Shown here in pieces: positions 35,501 to 46,385 of a stretch of DNA of 64,000 nucleotides; the stretch's first letter is position 1; every line of letters begins with the position of its first letter. The DNA is from Irpex lacteus (lineage: Eukaryota > Basidiomycota > Agaricomycetes > Polyporales > Irpicaceae), in assembly GCA_001986395.2 (NCBI GenBank), contig MQVO02000024.1:248001-312000 (forward strand), read 5' to 3'. The notes beneath the pieces were generated by a model. It did not search any database. It was not told the DNA's origin and saw nothing but the letters and a program-made list of their open reading frames with translations. The translations under genes were made by a program, and so were the position numbers.

Positions 35501-38434
35501 TCCTCTTCAAAGCTCGCACCAGGCCGACTAGCGTTCTTCAACTCGTCAAATACATAACCCCACACGACGTCCCCGAACCCTTTACGCTCAGAGATGGAGG
35601 CGAGGGCTTCCGCTGTAGGAGACCACAAAGGACGGAGGTTGATCTTCAGTTGCGCTGTGTAAATATGAATGGGGCCGTCGACGTCAGTAGGAGGTTTATG
35701 TGTATGACCTAGAAAAAAATAGACAAGAATAGAGATGAGGACGCACCAACAAGCCACCGAACAAGAACCTGTCCACTCTCCTCATCCCCATCCCTCAACA
35801 CTTGGCTGACCCTCCCAATCTTCAACACCCTCTCCCTTACACCCTGCACGCCCACCGGTATCTCCTCTGCCTGCAAACACCGTTTGACTATCTCTACTAC
35901 ACCGTCTGTCCGTAGATGCGAGGTGGAATCGGAGTCATGAGTCGATGGCGGTAGTGGCGGCGGCGGAGAGGGCAGAGAGGACAGAAGACGGAGAACCGCA
36001 AGGCGGGTGCTTCGAGAGTGCGAGTTGAGAGATGTTTTGAGGGGCTCGTAGAGTCTTTGCAGGTGTATGCGTGATGACGAAGAAGCGTCAGAGCTGGGGG
36101 AAGGAACAAGACGAGGTTAGTCGTTTCTCCAAAGGACTGACACACCAATAGAGAGGTATGGATAGACTCACACAGCATCCAAGATCTCCTTCAACCCAGC
36201 TAATACGAACCCGCTCCTTACCAACCCTTCATCTCCCGCAACGCGTGCGACCAACGTTCCGACGTCAACTTTACTGAGCCACTCTGTGCTAGCTTTGTTT
36301 CTAGCGAGAGCGGATGCACACGCGCCCAGCGTCCAGGTCGACGTCGATCTGAGTTTCTGGTAGTGGTGGTGGCTGTCGTCGAGTTGGTCTTGTTTGGTGG
36401 AACTCAGCTCGGCAGCGAGGATGTCCACTAAGAGTAGGCTGGTGTCGGGGAGGATGTTCGTATCTGACTCTGCTAGAGTGAGAATGTGGTACAGCTCGAA
36501 CACCTATTTTTTCATCCAAAGTCGAATGTGAGGTAGAGTCAGCTTCGCCTGGGGCTGTATCTATGACAAAGAGAACACGGACGCACCTGCTGAGTCGACC
36601 CCTCCCATCTCTCAAACCGTCCCTTCACCCAATCCCCCAACCGCCCCTTCCACACCTCGCTCACTCCCCCTCCCCCTCCGCCTTTCTCCTTCCCACTCAC
36701 ACCACGCACACTAGAAAGCCTGCCCGCCTTCCCCGCCTTACTTAACAGTTCCAGCGCCTTCAACACGTCCTCTCCACTCTCCTCACCTTCGAGCACACTC
36801 AAAACGCCTTTCAAAACTCCCTCTGCGCCGCCAACGACGACCGTCCACCCTCCCCACCCTCCACCAGAACGACCACCTCCCCATCCGGCATCGCCTAGAA
36901 CACCACAAACCTCCACACCCAATGCAGGTCTCTCCTTCCAGACTCTCTCCATCACTTTTCGTCCGGCGCCCATGTACAATGCCATGTCGCCCGGGGACGC
37001 CGTGAGACATGAGACGACGAGTTTGAGGAAGGGGGTGTGTGTTGTTCGGGTGAGCGGAACTGCGATGAAAGCAGGGCTCGGGTCGTTTGGTTGATGGTTG
37101 CGTGCCAAGGTAGAGAGGATCGAAGAGAGGTGGGCCTGTGTGAGTCGGGAGCCGGAGCGGACGCTGCACACTACGGCGAGGATTTCCATTACACGCGCGA
37201 CGTGTTCTTCTGCTTCTTCATGTCCGTTTGTAGTACTGGCAGTGGCTGTAGTGGACCGTGTGAGGTGGTCGAGGAGGATGTCTGTGATAGGCGTGAATTG
37301 CTCGGACGATTTGCAATGATGGATGAGCGCGGTGAAGGTTCGACGTATGACTGTGAAGGAGTCTGCTTGGGCCTCTGAGTTTGGAGCTGTGGAGAGGTGG
37401 TATGAGAGGAGGGGGCGGATAACGGAGGGGGTTATTGTGTGTAGGGTTTGTGACACGCTCTACATAGAGGAAGAGTAGATATGAGTAGCTGGAGTAGTTA
37501 GTAGGTGAAGAAAGCAGACGCACCTTGCAAGCGCACACGGCCACCCACGCAGCCACATCCGTACTCGCACTCTCCACAATGGAAGTCACACAACTTTCCC
37601 TCGCCTCGCCTTTGACTCTCCTCAACACGTTCCCCCACACCTCCGCCACCGCCCGCTGGATTTCTGGGTCGCAATTCGGCAAGACATCTGAGAAGGCCTT
37701 CCATGCGACTTCGATGGTGTTTGCTGTAGAATCTGATGGGATGAGTACGTATTTGAAAAGGGAGGTGAAGGTGGGTAGGAGGATGGAGAGTGTTTCGGCT
37801 TTGAGTGAGCGGGATAGGAGGCCTAGGAGGCGGGTGAGGATCTGGGGGTAGGAGGGGAAGATAGTTGTGCGCAAGTCATGTGCTAGTTTCTGTAGCAAAC
37901 TACACACCCATTCGTGAGTGAACTGAAGGGTAAACGAGTAATCTTTACGACGTACTCAAGTAAAGGCTTCAACGCCTCGTCGTCTGCGCCCTCGACAGCT
38001 TCCAGCCACAAGTCTGTTATCTCCTTCCAGTGGTGTAGTAGAAGCGCAATAGAGGCCGAGAGACCATCTGCTTTGTTAGCGAACCGGACGAAGGGGGCAG
38101 CCAAGCTCAGCTCCCTCCAATCTGAGAGAGCCGTATGAAAGTGGGAATCGGTGTCCTATGCAGTATCGGTTCAGTTCAATCTGCAAGGATCATGATGCGG
38201 TACATTGGACATACCGCAATATCATAGTCCACCTGAGTTTGTGAGATGGCAGGTACAAGGTGGACTTGCTTTAACGTCTCCTTATAGGACTGATGCTATA
38301 AAGTTACGAACCGAACCAATATTCATGGTTAGTAAACGAACCAACAATCAAGCAAGAAAAAAACATACCTTGAACCGCCTGGCTGGCCGCTGTGAGACAA
38401 CATCGTCCTGTTCTCGTTCAACGTCGACGTCCAT
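29546..38434 (-). CDS. UTP20: U3 snoRNP / SSU processome scaffold protein Utp20
   Basis: Very large HEAT/ARM-repeat nucleolar protein needed for 18S rRNA maturation. Twelve exons: 38369-38434, 38215-38295, 37956-38155, 37524-37899, 36587-37459, 36172-36503, 35747-36093, 35347-35708, 31813-35273, 30177-31761, 29970-30132 and 29546-29913. They give about 2737 residues, within the family range (yeast ~2490, human ~2785). The start MDVDVEREQ is followed by the conserved RRFK/HQSYKETL junction. The long central exon carries the DRIM-type helical region. The distal exons hold SELIKTLFSRLEDAQRRVV and a Lys/Arg-rich C-terminus (RERKTARVIQAASNPAAA followed by KRKQQRN), both typical of Utp20. An acidic run of about 25 Asp/Glu lies near 30300-30350. 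All phases join without stops. Confidence 0.92.
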
Positions 38435-39575
38435 GTCGAACAGAGAAATATAGTTGACGGCTCAATGCAGGTTGGTGGCTTTGCGCGACTTCCGAGTCTG
38501 AAAATCTCTGATCGCCCGGAATAGCGTGGGCCGGGAGGCCGGGGTATGCGGTCCGACAGCAAGCGTCACCAGGCTGAGCAGCCCGGCCTCTCTTGAACTT
38601 AAACTGGAACTTATACTTGAGCTGGAAAACTTGAGCTGGATAAAAGATCTAAGTCCGCTGGCGTATGCAGCGTAGTGATTTTTGACGTGGAGGTAAGCCA
38701 TGCGCTTTCTTGTTTGTAACAGATTTTGATATCTTACGGAATTCCATTGTCTCAGGTTGGTTCTCAAACAACTTGAAGCACGTCGAGTAAACGTAGAAGT
38801 AAACATTCGAGACTCATCTGAGACTCAACATCCGACCTGCGAACTCAGCGAGCATTTGTGCTAGGAGGCACATGGTATGTCCATGTAATGACATTGCAAT
38901 TCTTGTTCGCGCAGGTGCCAGGCTCTTGAATGTGTAGGCTACAACAGATATCGCTACCTACGCGCGTACTCTGAAATATGTTGTGCCCATCGTAAGTTTT
39001 CAACTCAAGCTCCACACTCTTTTCCAACTGATGCAGTACGTCCTCAGAGAGCAGCATGTTGGACTACATTTACAAGTCTGCGAGGCGGTCGGAGAGACCA
39101 GCATCACAACTTCTTTCGCGCCAGCCTCTCACAGGCGTGTCTAACACCTCTATCGCTGGAAGTGACCTTATAGTGGCCCAGTGCTAAAGCTCTGCATGTG
39201 CGGTCAGCGCTGACTCGGAATTTTCTATCGACCTTCTGAGAAGAACGATGGAACAGGAACTGGGCACCGTTCTCTCTATCTAAGTTTGATCTGCTTTCAC
39301 ATATCAACGTTCGAAGGCTTCTGTCTACCGAATCACGGGCCGCGAGATGTATATAACATAGCCCCAGCCAGTATTAACTCCCGCTGCCTTGCGACCTCCC
39401 TGCCGTTCCCGTGCGGCTCAGCGCTCACTATCAACTGTGCTTGAGTTTCCAGCTTTCGCAGCACTTCCTCTCAACCCCCACGACAACAGTGGTGAGTCTC
39501 CCAACTCCTACCCAACGCACTGCTGACGCTCGCAGACACTCAGAATCGTTGCATCAACCAAAGAGATAGAATAAT
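38435..39575. promoter_or_regulatory. Divergent intergenic region between UTP20 and the DUF6535-type gene
   Basis: About 1.1 kb. Minus-strand open frames at 38462-38806 and 38845-39057 lie just upstream of UTP20. They lack domains and most likely fall in the promoter or 5' leader. The 39360-39575 part is C/T-rich with a GT-AG intron-like segment (donor near 39492), consistent with a spliced 5' leader of the plus-strand gene. Confidence 0.45.
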
Positions 39576-42437
39576 ATGCCCGCCGAGTCCCCGAATTCTG
39601 ACCAAAACCAGGCGTCGGGTCCAGAGGTTCGATATGTTCTCGCTGGCCAGCCAACAGGTTGGGCGGCCATGGCGAAGGAGGTCCGTGAGTTCGATGAGGA
39701 GAAGGTACGAAGCTGCAAGGAGGATATTGATACCCTCTTGGTCTTCGTAAGTCGCCAATTTCTTATCGGCGCTGGAATCACCACCAACATCAGCATTTGT
39801 AGGCTGGTCTGTTCTCTGCAGTTCTGTCCGCGTTCCTGGTCGCTGCATACCCTTCCCTACAAATTGATCGCATGGACACCGTCGTGTACACCTTACAACT
39901 GATCGCTGCGCAAACTGCAGGTTATCACATTGTGGGAAACACGATTACGTCATCCAATACCCCGCCGTCCCCTCCCCCTCCATTCAGAGCCGCCCAAAAT
40001 GACATACGCGTAAACGTCCTGTGGTTCGCAAGTCTCATCATCAGCCTCGTAACAGCATCCTTTGCAATGCTCGTGAAGCAATGGCTCCGCGAATTCCTTG
40101 CGGTGGATGTTCCCTCTCCGCAGGCTCGCCTACGCCTTCGTAATTTCCGCCAGCCACAGATGGAGGTGTGGCTGGTATATGAGATTGCAGCCTCGCTTCC
40201 CCTGCTCCTCCAGCTCTCCCTAGGTTTATTTTTTACAGGTCTCTGCTACTTCACGGCGGCCATACACACGAGTATCCGCTACACCACTCTGCCCTTAGTC
40301 GTTGGATGGGCCCTCTTCTTCTTCACCGCAGCAGCTCTTCCAGTCTTCTTTCCTCTCTGTCCGTACAAGACTACGCTGTTGAAGGCCGCCGTGACACGTT
40401 TACATCAGGCGGTCAGATCACTAGCAGATCGTGTATGGGACAAATATCGCCTAATCTTCGACGACACTCGCCTTCCACCCTTAAGAAGGTTTAATATCTC
40501 AAACCTCTGGAGTAGACTGCTTCGGGTCGTATTTCGAAGCACGCTTTCATGGCTACGGTCTCTTCCTGACGAGCGTGGAGTGGTTCGAACTCAAGACAAG
40601 GACATCGAAATCTTAACCTCGACGGATGCGATTCTCGCCAATGACGAGTTGCTGTTGACCACCATATCAGAGGCTCTTCGTTACGGCCATTTCCATTGGA
40701 CGGACGTTGTGGACTTTGTCGTGCAAGTTCTCGCAAACCGCCTTCCCACCGTCCCAGAGTCTGAGCGAGTGCTACCTGCATGGCCGTTCTCGAGCGCCTT
40801 TCCGTTTTACAACTTACGCTCTCAAATCATCACAGGGGCTATACGAATACTCTCTGAGAGTATTGATATTTCGAAGAATAATCTCTTATACCACCTATCT
40901 GCGTTATCTCCTGGCGCCGTGCAAGATTCAGAAGGGAGTCGGCTTTTGTGCTTATTCACTATCATCATTGGGGCTGCGTGCGTTGACTGCAGTGTAATAT
41001 CCTCAAATACTTCAATACTTCAAATCCTGGGGATGTTGTTTACGAATAGCGGCTGCAATAAGCAGCTATGGAAGGATTGGCTCCAGCTGTCAATGGGTCA
41101 ACATAACGTAGCGCACGAAAGATCCAGCGGCGTTTATGATCTGGAACGAATTTGCGTCACTTATCGGCTGCTATACTCATTCAACAAGCTTCTCGTACAC
41201 CAACCGCCCAGGACGCCTTTTCTTGCAGGAGATGGAATCGGCCTCTTTGAAACCCTTGTGGAAACAGACCTGAAAACTTGGTGGCATGGTTTCGATTGGA
41301 CGCACCCGAAGGACTACAACGCGCTCTCCTGTCGCGAGGGATATCTACACCATCTACTGCAGCAGGCTTTACAGAGGTCAGCCGGCACTCCATTTTATGA
41401 GTATGATGAACATATGACGATCCTGCGCATGCTGGAGTCTATCTTGCACTTCACAAACTTCTCTCTTCGGACTATACAGATTAGAGAGACTGCGTATGGT
41501 TATAGCCCCACTGGATTATTGTTCCGGCTCGGTGAAACCATCTGCATGGCGCTGGAAAACGAGGTCGTCGCACGGCATCTCTTTAACATTCTGTCAGACA
41601 GCGAAGCAGAACACGGGACTCCAAACTCCATCTGCATTCAACTCGCTCGAGCAATTATTGACAACTCTGAAATACCCGCTCTGCAATCTTGTCCTAGATG
41701 GAGACAAGGTAGGCTGCCAAATACACAAATCAAGGCCTGGCATATTTAATTAATCATTACTCTACACCTCTGGCTTATGTAACAGCCGAATTATATCGAG
41801 AAGGCATCGCCAAGATAGGGGCTAATATTATGAAAAAATACACGAGCGTCCTCCAAATCCTTCTCTCATGCCAGGCGACAATGGTCCTCTTCCTAATTGT
41901 AAAAACCCCCGAAGACAAGCGTTCAGAAGTTCGGAGGATATTTACCTTCTTAGGCTCATCGCTACACTCTTACACACAGGCAACCCAACACAACGAAAGG
42001 GATCAAGGAAGCATAACTGAAGTAGCCCATATCTGCCTTCTTACCATGGCACTGTACCAGCGGCATTATCTGGAGTGGGCCGAGTGGCATAACCCCGAAG
42101 AGGAGGAACACTTCGAGGAACCGCTCAGTATCTTCCCCGACACCCTGGTAGAGGTACTTATGGACATCGACGTCACGGAATCTCGAGATTCCCTTCGTTC
42201 GTTCTTCCGTATACGCAGGATTGAAGAGAAGAGAGCAAGGCTGGCAGCCGAGCAAGCGGAATGCATGACATCCCTGCCAGACATTGTCGCTGCACCCATG
42301 GCGAGCGAGGCTGCGAGAGAAAATGACCTCAATGATCCGTGGTCCATCAAGGTACGTGCGAATATCGCGATCACTCATACTTCGTCTTCTCACTTTATGC
42401 CATCAACCGACAGTGGTATCTGGATCTCGGCATGTGA
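39576..42437 (+). CDS. DUF6535-type membrane protein of Agaricomycetes, function unknown
   Basis: Exons 39576-39746, 39803-41708, 41786-42351 and 42414-42437 give 888 residues; the last exon encodes only WYLDLGM. The N-terminal quarter has the DUF6535 layout. A short cytosolic segment ends KEDIDTLLVF, followed at once by a first hydrophobic span (AGLFSAVLSAFLVAAYP). After a long polar loop, a second span (NVLWFASLIISLVTASFAML) precedes the conserved KQWLREF. Two further spans follow near LPLLLQLSLGLFFTGL and LVVGWALFFFTAAALPVFF. The remaining ~600 residues look helical and cytosolic, without a known domain. The family is expanded in mushroom-forming fungi and no function is established. The DUF assignment rests on this pattern, not on a search. 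Confidence 0.8.
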
Positions 42438-43138
42438 CGTTCGAACGAGGAGTCGGCGGATGGGGCACAGCGCGTTGTTTGTACCTACGAAACCTAGCAG
42501 TGCATACTGAGTGTAGGATTGGATAGTTGCTGGACAACTGTAATTGTATACGATAGTGTTTGTGCATGGTCGGACCTGAAATGGAGGTCGCTCGTGGATA
42601 GCCTAAAACGGCAGTTGAGCTTCACTCAACGCCCGTATGAACGGCAGTTGAGCTTCACTCAACGCCCGTATGAACGGCAGAGTCGAGCTTCGGGAGATCG
42701 GGAGATCTACGTACACTAGGAGTCGGCGGTGATCCATAGTTTCATGCAGCAGGACAGACTACTTACTCCGTAGATGAACCACGACGCACTGGTACATAAA
42801 CGATTAGAATACCTAGCTATAGGAGCCCAGACACTAACATGAGTACATATTTTATTGTACACTGTACACCAAAAAACTATGCGTATTATACGTATCCAAG
42901 ATTATTACAGTGACTACAGTAGTACAAAGGCCATTTTGAAGACTCGCAGATATCGGTATCGACACTTCCGCACAGGCAAAGACGACATACTTCCGAGGAG
43001 GGTCGCAAAGACTGGGACGGTTACAGTGACGATGAGCAAGATGAAAACCAAGAGGGGAGACACTACAGCACCAAATACTACCCGCCGCCACCGCCTACCA
43101 TTCCACTACACAATACACAACGCACCCACCGACACACT
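42438..43138. other. Convergent intergenic region with a tandem repeat
   Basis: About 0.7 kb between two stop codons. It contains the 33-bp tandem repeat listed separately. The rest is A/T-richer than neighbouring genes and shows no coding signal. Confidence 0.55.
42607..42690. repeat. 33-bp tandem repeat with an internal inverted repeat
   Basis: Two perfect copies of a 33-bp unit start at 42607 and 42640, and a third diverged partial copy starts at 42673. Each full unit contains gttgag-cttca-ctcaac, a 6-bp stem with a 5-base loop. It lies 170 bp downstream of the DUF6535-type stop codon, probably in its 3' untranslated region. Confidence 0.85.
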
Positions 43139-44957
43139 CTAAACCCCACCCCTCAACCGCCCAACATTCCCAAACGTATCCACCCCCTCCTCTCCCGTAC
43201 CCACACGCCCAAGGAACACACCCTCAAGCCTCGCATACTCCTCCTTCCCCATCCGTCCCATCCTCGACGGCGGCCCAGGACTGACACCCACACCAGGGCC
43301 AGGACTAACACCCACGCCACCGAATGGCGTCGAAGGCGAACGTGTACTCTCTGTAGTAGAGGCGGATGTAGAGGAGAGCGAGGGTGATGGGGTAGGTTGG
43401 TACGGCGAGTTGGAATGTGAGAGCGGCTGAGGAGACGCAGATGTGGAGGAGGGATGTGCGAAGGGGTTGTTCGATCCCACTCTGAACGACGTCGGTTGTG
43501 GGGAGAGTGCAGTCTGGAACGGCTGAGGAGATTGGGATTGGGAGGGTGGTTGTAGGAACTGGCTTTGCGCCTGCTGCCACTGCTGGACTTGCATTTGCTG
43601 CTGTTGTTGTTGCTGTTGCCAGTCCACTTGTTGTTGCTGCTGTTGCTGCTGACGCATATACTCATACTGTGCCTGCATAGCGTCCTCCTGTTGCTGGCCC
43701 ACATACATCCCCGTGGGGTTCCCAGTGGACATAGGTTGGAACGTCGAATACGCAGCTGTATACTGCGGCTGAATCGTACCCACCAGAGGCTGGGAGAACG
43801 ACGTGAATTGCTGTTGGATTGGATAAGAGGTGTATTGCGGTTGGAGGCCTGCGGGGTATTGGGTGTATTGGATTTGGACGGGTGCGGAGGTGTTGGTCTC
43901 GTCTGAGAGGTCGATGAGGATGTCTTCGGCTGGTTTTGGAGGGGCGGTCGTGCTATACAGAGACGGTGAGGTTCGTCGGTGAAAGGAGGTGGAGAGGCGC
44001 AAAGGACGTGTACGCACCTCGATACATCGAACAGCCCTCCGCTATTCGACTCCCGTATCTTCCTCAACCGCTCCTCCTCCTCGCGCTTACTCAGCTCAAT
44101 CGCCTTCTTCAACTCCTCCTCCTCCTGACCATTCCGCTGCATCTGCCTTCTCCGTCTTGCATCCTCATGCTCCTGGCTACTCCTCCTCGCCTCCGCACTC
44201 CGCCTCTCCGGACTAGTCCTAATCGGATCACTATACCCTCCCCTCCCTCTCCCCTCTCTTCCCCCGTTAGCTCTTCGCTTCTTCAACTCATCAGGGCTCA
44301 TCAGCACCCTCGTCACCTCCCGCGCCTCCGCTCGCACGTTTTGTCCGACGTCGATCCCGTTGTCGTCGATGTATTGGAACTCGCGGAGGGTCTTGAAGAC
44401 GTAGAGGTTGTTGTGGCAGTAGTTGTAGACTTGGGGGCTGCCGTAGTATAGGAGGTGGTTGATTACTGTTAGGGCCTGTAGCCAGTGTGTTAGTACATGA
44501 CATGGTAGGTTGGAATTATGAATGTAAAGAGAGAAATAGGAGTGTAAGGAATATGATTACTCATAGGAGAAACCCGGATGTGCCGCAGCAGAGAGGGGGA
44601 TGCTGCGGATGGCGAAGCCAGGGGCACCTATTGCATTATGAACGAGCGAGAGAAGAAACAGGACGTACCTTGTACACATGTCTCCAAAGTTTACCTTTAT
44701 CGTTCAAACGTTTATCAAGAATCTCCATCATCTCAATGAAGTCGACTCTACAAGTCACGAAGCACATTTACCAGTCAGCTTTCTTGATACATCCAAGACA
44801 TGGCAGATACATACTGGTTATACGAAAGATGCGCAATGTCGTCGAGCTCCCTAGCGGTGGGAGAGGAGTCGTCGTTCTTCGTTGCATCGCGCACCTTGGA
44901 TTGTGCGTCCGAGTAGCCTTTCGTGACTGCTTTCGCAGCCCGCATCGTAGCTCGCAT
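43139..44957 (-). CDS. ENT1: Epsin, ENTH-domain endocytic adaptor
   Basis: Clathrin adaptor that binds PI(4,5)P2 and ubiquitinated cargo during endocytosis. Exons 44815-44957, 44669-44747, 44018-44475 and 43139-43952 give 497 residues. The ENTH domain spans residues 1 to about 150, with KAVTKGYSDAQSKVRDAT, ELDDIAHLSYN, RHVYKALTVINHLLYYG and FQYIDDNGIDVGQNVR. A ubiquitin-interacting motif follows (EEELKKAIELSKREEEE). Further on are a clathrin-box-like LIDLSDE, a Gln-rich stretch and one NPF motif (NNPFAH) for EH-domain partners. This order is classic for Ent1/Ent2. The ATG at 44957 gives MRATMRAAKAV; the frame is open a little further upstream, but only with a non-ATG codon. Confidence 0.92.
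43596..43651 (-). repeat. Glutamine-codon repeat inside the epsin gene
   Basis: On the coding strand this is a run of CAG/CAA codons interrupted by a short VDW segment, encoding two poly-Gln blocks of about eight residues each. Such tracts are common in fungal epsins and prone to length change. Confidence 0.8.
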
Positions 44958-46385
44958 CTTCAGTAAGTAATTAGTATGCAATATTCACCCGCGCAGACAA
45001 GACGGGGTGAGTCGCGGAGAGGTGGTGGTTTGGTTGTGGTATTTGAAGGAGACTTCGGGAAGGGAAGGAGGGAGAGGTCGTATGACAAAGGGTTTTATTT
45101 TATTTGGGTATTCTGTAGCGCTGTGGCCAGAGCCGAGACTCCCCTCATCGCGTCAGACAGAAGAAAGTCGGAGAATGACGCACTGCGCTTTGCCTGCGTT
45201 TGGTCATCCGTGATTACGTGGTTGAGGCTTCCCGTCCAGCCGCCGGCAAAGTTTGGCAGGAAACACGTGGAAACGCTCGATCGTGGCGTAAATAACCTCG
45301 CCATCAATGTTGTCAGCACCGAACTCAACTCCGTGGCCACTTGTCAGCACAGGTAATGAAGGTGAGCTGCTCAAATGTGTATGATTTGTCTCAAATGAAC
45401 TTGAATTATACACCACGGCTTGTCCTAGACCACGTCGAACAGTGTTGGCGAAGCCATCCGAACTTGAAGAGAGGAGCATCATCCGATTCTCCACCGCGTC
45501 GAATGCGCACGATGCGTCCGCAAGCACAGAATTTGATGTAAGTAAGTAGTAAGTACGCCGCGTCTCAGCCTGGATCATGGAGTCGCACCAGAACACGCTG
45601 CGAACAGCCTGCGGTGGACGAACGCCTCATAGAATCGGAGCCGACGGGTACCTCCTCCCAGCTTGCCACAACAAGTCTAGAGTACTCATATGCTGTGCGA
45701 TCTGTTTGTCTTGTTGTCTTGGAGGACCTGTTATGACGGGAACAAGATGACGCGGTAGACGGTCGTGAACGGCTTACGGTGCCGATGGTGACCGTGACGG
45801 GCGAGGTCGGCCCCGGCGTGGGGAACGGATGCGCATACGTATATCCCACCAGGTGGGTTGAAGCTTGGTTACATGGATGGATCTTCCTACCCCCTGGACT
45901 CGGCGCTTTGTTGTGCGTAAGTCCGACTGTCATCAATGGTGCGGACATCGGCGATTCGGTAGGTCTAAGTATCATGTACGCATAGTACGTATAGTTTGTG
46001 TATAATAATAAGGGTGGTTCCGACTCGTACCTTGACTATTACCCACTCACATCCTTCAGTCAGTTCGAGTCCGGCTGGCACCTGTGAATTGGCTACGCCG
46101 CCGCCAAATTTGAACCTATGGCCAGGGCTGCCAGGGTCAAATTTGCCTGTTAAGGCAGTCCTCCCAGTAGGATAACCAGCCTCCTATGACCCTCACAGTC
46201 CTGGGCCCCGACTTGAGGAAGTAAGTAGCTTGGCAACTCCCCGAACTATGTCAGACTGAGCTTGGAACAGTCACCAGCAGACAGATGAGGTGAGTGACAG
46301 GATGTCATGGTCGAAGGCAGTGTGATTAATGAATAGGGATTAAAGCTTTTTGTAGAACTGGTATGAATGTCTTGCTTTAATTTAC
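44958..46385. other. 1.4-kb intergenic stretch upstream of epsin and of the kinase-like gene
   Basis: Divergent region that should hold the epsin promoter (44958-45100) and the promoter of the plus-strand gene. Overlapping frames at 45204-45596 and 45565-45975 on the minus strand have no recognisable domains and no convincing splice partners. No repeat or element was recognised. Confidence 0.45.

Noticed and set aside
38462..38806. Minus-strand frame just upstream of UTP20
   Set aside because: It ends 28 bp before the UTP20 start, has a Ser-rich sequence without domains and most likely lies in the UTP20 promoter or leader.
38845..39057. 70-codon minus-strand frame with a plausible donor site
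   Set aside because: The first ~33 codons look protein-like, but I found no convincing following exon or family.
45204..45975. Two overlapping minus-strand frames between epsin and the kinase-like gene
   Set aside because: No conserved motif, no clear introns, and plus-strand frames of equal quality overlap them.
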